This document shows positions 50,952 to 57,946 of a DNA stretch of 64,000 nt, one piece after another. Where the stretch lies: assembly GCF_900113865.1 (NCBI RefSeq), contig NZ_FOQY01000038.1, forward strand, positions 1-64,000, written 5' to 3'. The notes below the pieces were generated by a model. It saw only the letters and a list, made by a program, of their open reading frames with translations. It searched no databases and was not told the DNA's origin. The position numbers and the translations under genes were made by a program. Origin of the DNA: Streptosporangium canum (GTDB lineage: Bacteria > Actinomycetota > Actinomycetes > Streptosporangiales > Streptosporangiaceae). Every line of letters begins with the position of its first letter. The first letter of the stretch is position 1.

Positions 50952-52019
50952 TCACGGCAGCAGCCGGTAGAAGCGCCAGAACCCGAAGTCGCTGATCGGC
51001 AGGACCTCGACCGCGCGGAAGCCCGCCTCGACCGCGTAGCGGCGCAGGGTGGCGGGGCGCATCACGGTGCCGGTGCCGGCGGAGGGCTGGTGGGACATAC
51101 CGTCGGGCAGGCAGATGAGCAGGCTGAAGCCGTACAGCAGCCGCTCGGTGTCGTCGGCGGGCGCGGTGAGTGAGACGGCGGTGGCCTCGTCCATGACGAC
51201 GACCGTCCCCCCTGGCCTGAGCGCCCGCCGTATCCGGGTGAGCGTGTCCACCGGCTGGGGCATGTCGTGGATGCACTCGAAGGCGAAGACCGCGTCGTAG
51301 GTGTTCCCGGCGAGCGCGTGCGCGTCGCCGTGGCGGAAGGCGACGTCGGCTCCGGCCCGGCCCGCGTTGCGCACGGCCAGCTCGACCGAGGGGCCGTCGA
51401 TGTCGATCCCCTCGACGACCGCCTGCGGGTAGGCCCTGGCCAGGGCGATGGTGGACCAGCCGCCGCCGCAGCCGACGTCGGCGACGCGGACGCCGGGACG
51501 GCGCAGCAGCGCGTCGAGGTCGGGCACCCCGGCAAGGGCGTCCGGCAGCGCCTGCTCGAACCAGGGCCGGTTCATCTCGGCCTGGGACTCCCGCACGTCC
51601 GGCCCGAAGGCGGCCCAGCCGACGCCGCCGCCGTCCCGGTATGCCTCCAGCAGGGCGGGCGTCTGCGCGGCGGCTCCGGCGATCATCCGGGCCAGCGGCG
51701 CGAGGTAGGCGAGGCTGGACTCGTCGGTCAGCACCTCCGCGGCGCCTTCCGGCAGGGTGAAGCGGCCGTCCTCGCCGACCGTCAGGATGCCGCAGGCGGC
51801 CTGCTGCTCCAGCCACTCCCGGGCGTATCGCTCGTGGCCGCCGGCGCGGGCGGTCAGCTCGGCGGCGGTGGCCGGTCCGTGCCCGGCGAGTGCCCGGTAC
51901 CAGCCCAGCCGGTCCCCCAGGTGCACCGAGAGCACCTCAAAGGCGCCCAGCGCGGATCGGAGCAGCCGCTCGGCGAACTCCTCCGTGGTCTGCGACGTCT
52001 GCGTGGTCTGCGTCGTCAT
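50952..52019 (-). CDS. SAM-dependent methyltransferase with N-terminal winged helix (Rv2258c-like)
   Basis: 355 residues. N-terminal winged-helix domain (AALGAFEVLSVHLGDRLGWYRAL region), then motif I VRVADVGCGGGWSTIALARAYP, EGIDIDGPSVELA, GDAHAL and YDAVFAFECIHDMPQPVDTLTRIRRALRPGG. It resembles mycobacterial Rv2258c and SnoaL-adjacent small-molecule methyltransferases. Substrate unknown. The stop lies about 30 bp from the end of the cutinase remnant. Confidence 0.9.
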   Translation of the reverse strand: MTTQTTQTSQTTEEFAERLLRSALGAFEVLSVHLGDRLGWYRALAGHGPATAAELTARAGGHERYAREWLEQQAACGILTVGEDGRFTLPEGAAEVLTDESSLAYLAPLARMIAGAAAQTPALLEAYRDGGGVGWAAFGPDVRESQAEMNRPWFEQALPDALAGVPDLDALLRRPGVRVADVGCGGGWSTIALARAYPQAVVEGIDIDGPSVELAVRNAGRAGADVAFRHGDAHALAGNTYDAVFAFECIHDMPQPVDTLTRIRRALRPGGTVVVMDEATAVSLTAPADDTERLLYGFSLLICLPDGMSHQPSAGTGTVMRPATLRRYAVEAGFRAVEVLPISDFGFWRFYRLLP

Positions 52020-52155
52020 GGCGTCTCCGTTCGGTCGCCGCCGTCCGGCACCGGCGACGGAGGGTCGGCTGCCGATCCGCCGTCACGCCACTGCCCGATC
52101 ACGACCTCCTCGGCCTGATCGACAACAGCGATGGAGGTAATAAGGTTTACGGCCT

Positions 52156-52962
52156 ATGTTCAGGAACGTAAAGCGTTGTGACCTTAAATCCGTTGTGTGG
52201 GTTCTTGCCCTGAGTATTTCAGCTTCGCTGCTGGTCGGCGGCAGTGCCTTGCTGAGCGGTCACCTCGCACCGGTCCCCGATGGACCGATATCCCTCCCCG
52301 ACAGGGCCGCGCCGCCCGCGGCCCCCCTGCCCGAGGTCTCGGTGACGCCCACCCCGCCGCCGGAGCCGACGGCGGCGCCCGAGGCCGAGCAGACGTTCCT
52401 GCTCGCCAACGGGCGGCGGCAACCGCCGAAGATGGCGGTGCCGAAGTCGGCGGGCGGCCGTTACACGGTCGTCCCCGGCGGCGCCCGGCCTCCCGCGGGC
52501 CGCACGGGCAAGGTGATCCGGTATCTGGTCGAGGTCGAGCGCGGCCTGCCGTTCGAGGGACGCGCGTTCGCCGACGAGGTGCACCGCATCCTCAACGACC
52601 GGCGGAGCTGGGGGTTCCGGTTCCAGCGGGTGGAGCGCGGCCCGGTGAAGATCAGGGTGTCGCTGTCCAGCCCCGCGATGACGGACCGGCGGTGCCATCC
52701 GCTGATCACCTTCGGCACGCTTTCGTGCTGGAACGACGGGCGCGCGGTCATCAACGCGGTGCGGTGGAACACGGGCGTGCGCGGTTACGGCCGCGACGTC
52801 GCCTCCTACCGGGAGTACGTCATCAACCACGAGGTCGGCCACGGCCTCGGCCACGGCCACCAGCCGTGCCCGGGACCGGGCAGGCGGGCCCCCGTGATGC
52901 TCCAGCAGACCAAGTCGCTGTACGGCTGCCGCCCCAACGCCTGGCCGTCGCCCCGGCGCTGA
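52156..52962 (+). CDS. secreted DUF3152 protein with HExxH zincin-like motif
   Basis: 268 residues. N-terminal membrane/signal segment (VVWVLALSISASLLVGGSALLSG), a Pro-rich linker, then DUF3152: VIRYLVEVERGLPFEGRAFADEVHRILNDRRSWG...INHEVGHGLGHGHQPCPGPG. The motif HEVGHGLGHGH fits the metzincin consensus HExxHxxGxxH with a shifted third ligand. Two Cys flank (RRCHPL, SCWNDG, PCPGPG, YGCRPN), which can form disulfides outside the cell. Protease activity is unproven for this family. Expected to be extracellular and membrane-tethered. Confidence 0.88.
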   Translation: MFRNVKRCDLKSVVWVLALSISASLLVGGSALLSGHLAPVPDGPISLPDRAAPPAAPLPEVSVTPTPPPEPTAAPEAEQTFLLANGRRQPPKMAVPKSAGGRYTVVPGGARPPAGRTGKVIRYLVEVERGLPFEGRAFADEVHRILNDRRSWGFRFQRVERGPVKIRVSLSSPAMTDRRCHPLITFGTLSCWNDGRAVINAVRWNTGVRGYGRDVASYREYVINHEVGHGLGHGHQPCPGPGRRAPVMLQQTKSLYGCRPNAWPSPRR

Positions 52963-53134
52963 GGGGTTCGGCCCGGGAGCGGCGAACCGCTTGGCACGGT
53001 GCGCCCGGTGCCCGGCGTCGCGCTCGGCGCGGTGGCCGGCTTCGGCAGGCCCCGTGGACCGCGCCGGGTCCGCTCCGCCTCGGGGGCATCCGGCCGGTGG
53101 CGTCCTGGACGGCGGACGCCCGCGCCACGCGGCC

Positions 53135-53659
53135 TCAGGCGTTCTCCCCCATGCTGCGCTCGTGCCAGTTCGCCAGCTCCACGAGCAGGCCGTCGGCGGC
53201 TCCGCCGAACATCTCCCCCAGCACCTGGGGGCTGTCGACGATGACGACGCTGTCGAGCAGGCCGGCGCGGAGCTTGGCCGCCCGCGAGTCGCCGGCGCCG
53301 TCGGGGTCGAAGGCGGTCGCGGCGAGGAACAGGCCGCCCACGCCCGTGGACGTCGCCGCGTCGCGGGCCCCGGTGCCGGTCACGCCGGAGGCGTCGTCGG
53401 GGACGACCGGCAGGACGGGCTGGCCGTCGCGGACGAGGAGCGTCAGCGGCCGGGCCGGCGCGGTCTCCGGGAGGCCGCCCTCCGGCAGACGGGTCTCGCC
53501 GGTGACGAGGCGCGCCCGGTCGCCGGGGTAGCCCCACGGCCGGCCCCTGGCCTGGTCTTCCGCTCCGGCTCGGGTGAACAGGCCGCCGTCGGCGTCCAGC
53601 ACGATGTCGCCCGGCCGCCACTGCTCGCCCTCGATCGGGCTGTGCTGCGCGTCGCTCAT
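53135..53659 (-). CDS. hypothetical protein, actinomycete-specific look
   Basis: 174 residues from ATG at 53659 (MSDAQHSPIEGEQWRPGDIVLDADGGLF); an upstream ATG at 53679 is possible. The N-terminal ~45 residues (GDIVLDADGGLFTRAGAEDQARGRPWGYPGD) resemble a short motif found in many Streptomyces hypotheticals. The rest, including VVIVDSPQVLGEMFGGAADGLLVELANWHERSM, is compact and cysteine-free. No membrane segments. Function unknown. Confidence 0.65.
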   Translation of the reverse strand: MSDAQHSPIEGEQWRPGDIVLDADGGLFTRAGAEDQARGRPWGYPGDRARLVTGETRLPEGGLPETAPARPLTLLVRDGQPVLPVVPDDASGVTGTGARDAATSTGVGGLFLAATAFDPDGAGDSRAAKLRAGLLDSVVIVDSPQVLGEMFGGAADGLLVELANWHERSMGENA

Positions 53660-53708
53660 GAACGGCACGTTACCCATCAGCTCCGACAAATGACCTCCGC
53701 CCGGAGCC

Positions 53709-53731
53709 CCGGCTCCCTCCTGGGGAGCCGG
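53709..53731. terminator. hairpin between IS200 tnpA and the hypothetical gene
   Basis: CCGGCTCCC, 5-base loop, GGGAGCCGG: a perfect 9-bp stem, 23-45 bases after the tnpA stop on the minus strand. It may be a terminator or the subterminal hairpin of the IS200 right end that TnpA recognises. Confidence 0.55.
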
Positions 53732-53753
53732 CCACGGGCATGATGCGGGCTTC

Positions 53754-54197
53754 TCACAGGGATACATCCTGGGGCGTTCCCCGGACGGGCCGGTTCTGCC
53801 GCTCGACGTACCGGCGGAGCTCCGCGACGGGGGCGCCGGCGAGGCTCCCGGCGAAGTAGGAGCCCGACCAGAGGCGGCTGGCCCGGTAGTAGTGCGCGGC
53901 GAGTTCGGGGAATTCCCCGCGCATCCGCCGGGAGGAAACGCCCTTGAGGCTGTTGACGAGCTTGGACAGGGCGACCTTGGGCGGGAAGTTCACCAGCAGG
54001 TGGACGTGGCCGCCGGCCCCGTCGAACTCGCGGAGCTCGGCTCCGAAGTCGGCGCACACGTCCCGCATGATCTCCTCCATGCGCGCCAGATGCCGGTCGG
54101 CGAACACGTCGTGCCGATATTTCGTCACGAAGACCAAATGGGCATGCAGGACGAAAACACAATGTCTACCAGTCCTGATGTCTTCATCTTCGGGCAT
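53754..54197 (-). CDS. tnpA: IS200-type Y1 transposase TnpA
   Basis: 147 residues. Single-strand transposase motifs: HAHLVFVTKYRHDVF, the HUH site GHVHLLVNFPP and the catalytic Tyr in LRRYVERQN. It appears complete. IS200/IS605 elements move as single-stranded circles with no target duplication. No tnpB lies beside it; the nearest TnpB-like piece is the remnant at 50669-50790. Start ATG lies within AT-richer sequence (ATGATAAAATCAG) unlike the flanks. Confidence 0.93.
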   Translation of the reverse strand: MPEDEDIRTGRHCVFVLHAHLVFVTKYRHDVFADRHLARMEEIMRDVCADFGAELREFDGAGGHVHLLVNFPPKVALSKLVNSLKGVSSRRMRGEFPELAAHYYRASRLWSGSYFAGSLAGAPVAELRRYVERQNRPVRGTPQDVSL

Positions 54198-54568
54198 AAA
54201 CCAATGATAAAATCAGAGGATGCGGCCCCGTCACAACTTCCGCCTCCACCCATCGGGCCGGCCCCGAACGCCGGCCGGGGTGTTCGGGGCGCACGGACGG
54301 TGTCCGACGACGGGCGGCGCGTGCTGCAGGGGCCCGCGAGAGCGATCGGCCATGGGTTCCCGGACGGCGGGTCGTCCGAGCGGGCCGTCGAGGTGGGAAA
54401 ACCTGGAGCGGGCATGGGCGGGTGTGGAGCACGGGCGGGACCCGTCCCGGCATCCCGCGAGGGAGCGGTGACACCCGAAGCCGCGCCCGGCGGACGGGAA
54501 TCACCGTCCTCCGGGACGGCGAGGGTGTCAACGTACGGCATGCGGAACCGACGAGAGGAACTTTTCCC
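54198..54568. other. 371-bp flank of the IS200 element
   Basis: No recognisable gene. Starts with a short AT-rich stretch (possible left end and tnpA promoter, around 54198-54220) and then GC-rich non-coding sequence. The NUDIX ribosome site (GAGAGGAAC) is at the far end. Confidence 0.35.
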
Positions 54569-55342
54569 ATGACATACGACGGTGACTACGGTGTGCCCGG
54601 CTCGCTGGCGAAGGTCCTCGCCGACGTCTCCGCCGAGCGGGCGGCCCAGGACGCCATGTGGGGCATCCAGGACCTCCCCGACGGCACCGGCCAGGAGCGG
54701 ACGGCGGCCGCCGAGGAGGCCAAGAACGACGTGGCCGAGGCGGCGCGGGAGGGCCGGCTCACCTGGCGGCACATCCTGCGGGAGGAGGTGCTCGAGGCCT
54801 TCGCCGAGGACGACCCCGACGCCCTGCGGACCGAGCTGGTCCAGGTGGCGGCCGTCGCCGCCAAGTGGGCCCAGGCGCTCGACCGGCGCGGGGACTCCCT
54901 CCCCCACCAGGTGAAGAAGGCGCGCTTCCGCGCCATCGTCGACGTCCACATCGTCTTCGTCCGCGACGGCGCCGTGCTCCTGGCCCGCCGGGCCGGCACC
55001 GGATACGCCGACGGCCTGTGGCACCTGCCCAGCGGCCACCTGGAGGAGGGCGAGTCGGTGGTCGCCGCCGCGGCCCGCGAGGCCCGCGAGGAGGTGGGCG
55101 CCGTCATCGAGCCGGACGACCTCACCTTCGTCCACGCCATGCACCGGGCCCCCGAGCGGGTCGGGCTCTTCTTCGCCGCCGAGCGCTGGAGCGGCGAGCC
55201 GTACAACGCCGAACCCGACAAGTGCAGCGAGATCGCCTGGCATCCGCTGGAGGCGCTGCCCGACGACACCGTCGGCTACCCGGCGGCGGCCCTGCGCGCC
55301 ATCGCGGCCGGCCGGACCTTCGCCCTGCACAAGTGGGACTGA
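54569..55342 (+). CDS. fusion of NTP-pyrophosphohydrolase-like helix bundle and NUDIX hydrolase
   Basis: 257 residues. Residues ~10-110 form an all-alpha domain with the acidic pattern of MazG-like NTP-PPases (VSAERAAQDAMWGIQDLPDG..., LREEVLEAFAEDDPDALRTELVQVAAVAAKWAQAL). Residues ~115-257 are NUDIX, with the box GHLEEGESVVAAAAREAREEVG. The N-terminal type also occurs alone in phages and actinomycetes. Both halves cleave nucleoside phosphates, so it looks like a nucleotide-pool sanitiser. Confidence 0.85.
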   Translation: MTYDGDYGVPGSLAKVLADVSAERAAQDAMWGIQDLPDGTGQERTAAAEEAKNDVAEAAREGRLTWRHILREEVLEAFAEDDPDALRTELVQVAAVAAKWAQALDRRGDSLPHQVKKARFRAIVDVHIVFVRDGAVLLARRAGTGYADGLWHLPSGHLEEGESVVAAAAREAREEVGAVIEPDDLTFVHAMHRAPERVGLFFAAERWSGEPYNAEPDKCSEIAWHPLEALPDDTVGYPAAALRAIAAGRTFALHKWD

Positions 55343-55457
55343 TCACCGGCGTGCGCCGTCCCCGTGTCCCGCTCCGGGCGGCCCACCTGGAGTTCTCACA
55401 TATCACCACCCCCTATGGTTAGGCAGGGCACCAATCCCGAGACCGAGGGGACATCCG

Positions 55458-56801
55458 ATGTTGCACGAGAGACTGTCGTCGATCTATGACAACGTTCTGC
55501 GCCGCAACCCCGGGGAGATCGAGTTCCATCAGGCCGTCCGCGAGGTGCTCGAAAGCATCGGGCCGGTTCTCGGCAAGCATCCGGAATACGCCGAATCCAA
55601 GATCATTGAGCGGATCTGCGAGCCCGAGCGGCAGATCATCTTCCGGGTGCCCTGGGAGGACGACCAGGGTGAGGTGCACATCAACCGGGGCTTCCGGGTC
55701 GAGTTCAACAGCGCCCTCGGCCCCTACAAGGGCGGCCTGCGCTTTCACCCCTCGGTCTATCTGGGCATCGTCAAGTTCCTCGGCTTCGAGCAGATCTTCA
55801 AGAACGGCCTGACCGGCCTGCCGATCGGCGGCGGCAAGGGCGGCTCGGACTTCGACCCGAAGGGGCGCTCCGACCGGGAGGTCATGCGCTTCTGCCAGAG
55901 CTTCATGACCGAGCTCTACCGGCACATCGGCGAGTACACCGACGTTCCGGCCGGCGACATCGGCGTCGGCCAGCGCGAGGTCGGCTACCTGTTCGGCCAG
56001 TACAAGCGCATCACCAACCGCTACGAATCCGGAGTGATCACCGGCAAGGGCCTCAGCTACGGCGGCGCGCAGGTGCGGACCGAGGCCACCGGGTACGGCT
56101 GCGCGTTCTTCGTCGACGAGATGCTGAAGGCGCGCGGCACGTCGTTCGACGGCAGGCGGGTCGTGGTGTCCGGATCGGGCAACGTCGCCGTCTACGCCAT
56201 CGAGAAGGTGCAGCAGCTCGGCGGCGTGGTGGTCGCCTGCTCCGACTCCTCGGGCTACGTCCTCGACGAGAAGGGCATCGACCTCGACCTGCTCAAGCAG
56301 GTCAAGCAGGTCGAGCGCCACCGGCTGGGCGTCTACGCCGAGCGCCGCGGCGAGGGCGCGGCCTTCGTCTCCGGCCAGAGTCTGTGGGAGGTGCCGTGCG
56401 AGGTGGCGATGCCTTCGGCCACCCAGAACGAGATCACCGGCCGCGACGCCGAACTCCTCGTCCGCAATGGTTGCGTCGCCGTCGGCGAGGGCGCCAACAT
56501 GCCCACCACGCCCGAGGGCATCCGGGTGTTCCAGGAGGCCGGCGTGTCCTTCGGACCGGGTAAGGCGGCCAACGCGGGCGGCGTGGCCACCAGCGCGCTG
56601 GAGATGCAGCAGAACGCCAGCCGCGATTCGTGGACCTTCGAATTCTCCGAGCAGCGCCTGCAGACCATCATGCGTGACATCCACGGCCGCTGCCTGCAGA
56701 GTGCCGACGAGTACGGCCTGCCGGGCAACTACGTGGCCGGCGCCAACATCGACGGCTTCAAGCGGGTCGCCGACGCGATGCTCTCCCTCGGCCTGATCTG
56801 A
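55458..56801 (+). CDS. gdhA: NADP-dependent glutamate dehydrogenase
   Basis: 447 residues, typical of hexameric GDH. Substrate Lys region GPYKGGLRFHPSV and catalytic LTGLPIGGGKGGSDFDPKG, dinucleotide loop VVVSGSGNVAVYAIEK, and the C-terminal NAGGVATSALEMQQN. Aminates 2-oxoglutarate with NADPH to make glutamate. The specificity loop (CSDSSG) lacks an acidic residue, consistent with NADP use. GAGGGGACA upstream serves as ribosome site. Likely monocistronic. Confidence 0.96.
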   Translation: MLHERLSSIYDNVLRRNPGEIEFHQAVREVLESIGPVLGKHPEYAESKIIERICEPERQIIFRVPWEDDQGEVHINRGFRVEFNSALGPYKGGLRFHPSVYLGIVKFLGFEQIFKNGLTGLPIGGGKGGSDFDPKGRSDREVMRFCQSFMTELYRHIGEYTDVPAGDIGVGQREVGYLFGQYKRITNRYESGVITGKGLSYGGAQVRTEATGYGCAFFVDEMLKARGTSFDGRRVVVSGSGNVAVYAIEKVQQLGGVVVACSDSSGYVLDEKGIDLDLLKQVKQVERHRLGVYAERRGEGAAFVSGQSLWEVPCEVAMPSATQNEITGRDAELLVRNGCVAVGEGANMPTTPEGIRVFQEAGVSFGPGKAANAGGVATSALEMQQNASRDSWTFEFSEQRLQTIMRDIHGRCLQSADEYGLPGNYVAGANIDGFKRVADAMLSLGLI

Positions 56802-56937
56802 GGACGCCCTGGGCGGAGGGGCCGTCGGGCCCCTCCGTGCGGCCTTCCGTGCCGCCGTACGGTTGTCACCGGCCCCGCCGGGCGCCGGCCCGGGGGCGCG
56901 GGCCGGCGCTGGACGGACCGCGCGAGACGTGCCGGGC

Positions 56938-56986
56938 GGTCTGATACCGGGGGTCGGATACTGGATGGTCGGATACCGGGCGGTCG
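56938..56986. repeat. ~15-bp tandem repeat, about 3.3 copies
   Basis: Units begin GGTC at 56938, 56952, 56967 and 56982 and read GGTC(T/G)GATAC(C/T)GG... It is in the gap after gdhA. Possibly part of the terminator or regulatory zone of the array downstream. Confidence 0.6.
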
Positions 56987-57026
56987 GCCTGCGCAGCGGG
57001 ACCTGATCGGGGACGGGGATCGGGGA

Positions 57027-57216
57027 CGCGCGGCTGACGGCGGCGAGGGAGACCGCGTGCGGACCTTCCCGGCCAGGCGGCGGGGGAATCGCCCGTGGGG
57101 GACGTCCGCGTCAGGCGGTGAGAAAGAGTGGGGGCGAAGGCGTCCGCGTCAGGCGGTGAGGGAGACCGCGTGCGAGGACGTCGGCGTCAGGGGGTGAGGT
57201 TGACGTAGTAGCGGGA
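57027..57216. repeat. 38-bp tandem array, five degenerate copies
   Basis: Copies at about 57027, 57065, 57103, 57141 and 57179. The best unit (57141) opens CGTCCGCGTCAGGCGGTGAG and continues GGAGACCGCGTGCGAGGA. The last copy covers the last codons and TGA of the DUF1036-like gene, so the array seems to be reiteration of that gene's 3' end. Confidence 0.75.
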
Positions 57217-57531
57217 GTAGCCGTTCATGTCGACCAGGCGCGTGCCGACGGCCCTGGCGGCGGTGCTGCCGATGTTGAGGCAGGAGTCGAAGGCGTTCTG
57301 GTAGACGTACATCGGGCCGTAGGGCCCGGTCCAGACGGCTCCGTTGGCGGCCTCGGCGTAGAAGGCGGCGTAGCGGTTGTTGGTGTTGAGCACGTGCGCC
57401 TCTCCACCCGGGTCGATGGCCCACCACCCCCGGGTGCCCCACTGGCCGTAGTCCCGGCAGCCGTCGGGGCTGTAGAACATCACCGCGACCCACACCTTGG
57501 AGGTGTAGCGGTTACGGAAGTGCAGCTCCAT
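57187..57531 (-). CDS. DUF1036-like small protein
   Basis: 114 residues: MELHFRNRYTSKVWVAVMFY, DYGQWGTRGWWAIDPGGEAHVLNT, AVWTGPYGPMYVY and DSCLNIG. The beta-rich pattern WGTRGWWxIxPG resembles DUF1036 proteins. No signal peptide. Starts 3 bp after the stop of the small upstream gene, so the two are co-translated. Divergent from the nuclease gene at 57947. Function unknown. Confidence 0.75.
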   Translation of the reverse strand: MELHFRNRYTSKVWVAVMFYSPDGCRDYGQWGTRGWWAIDPGGEAHVLNTNNRYAAFYAEAANGAVWTGPYGPMYVYQNAFDSCLNIGSTAARAVGTRLVDMNGYSRYYVNLTP

Positions 57532-57534
57532 GGT

Positions 57535-57744
57535 CTACTCCTCCGATTCCGTGAACCGCTGGGCCAGCGGTCTGGCGTCGACCGGCTGGTCGGCCAGGGG
57601 CGGCAGGTGATCGTTGGTCCCCGCGGCGACAGCGATCCGGTCCGCCGTCCCCGCGCGCGCGCTCACCTCCCCTGTGTCGGCCTCGGTCGTGTCCGCGAAC
57701 CCCACCCGTGGATCGGGCAGACGCTCGGTGCCGTTGTCCGGCAT
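57535..57744 (-). CDS. small acidic protein co-encoded with the DUF1036-like gene
   Basis: 69 residues from ATG at 57744 (MPDNGTERLPDPRVGFADTT...), with GGAG 9 bases upstream; ATG 57759 would add five. Rich in Asp/Glu/Thr/Ala, no membrane segment, probably disordered. Its stop is 3 bp from the next start. Small acidic genes before a toxin- or effector-like gene are often inhibitors, but this is a guess from position. Confidence 0.55.
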   Translation of the reverse strand: MPDNGTERLPDPRVGFADTTEADTGEVSARAGTADRIAVAAGTNDHLPPLADQPVDARPLAQRFTESEE

Positions 57745-57790
57745 GTGGCTCAACTCCATTCCTTGAACGCGTTGAGTGACTGCCCCAGAA

Positions 57791-57834
57791 CTTACAGTAG
57801 CAGTCAAAGGCTGTAAAGAGAGCTGTAAAGAGGG
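57791..57834. promoter_or_regulatory. CTGTAAAG iterons between divergent genes
   Basis: CTGTAAAGAGAG (57811-57822) and CTGTAAAGAGGG (57823-57834) are direct repeats, and CTTACAG (57791-57797) is an inverted copy of the core. They lie in the 200-bp gap between the small-gene pair and the nuclease, in the promoter zone. Confidence 0.55.
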
Positions 57835-57946
57835 TGTGACGGAGGCCGGCCGCACTGCCACGAGTCCGCATCCGGCCGCCGGCCCGGCGAAAAGCGTCGG
57901 TCCCATTACCTAAGGTGGCGTTCATGCGACGCATTCAGGAGGCGGC

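Noticed and set aside
56938..57216. CRISPR array candidate because of regular repeats
   Set aside because: The units are directly tandem with no unique spacers, and no cas genes are present; the Cas4-like nuclease alone does not support it.
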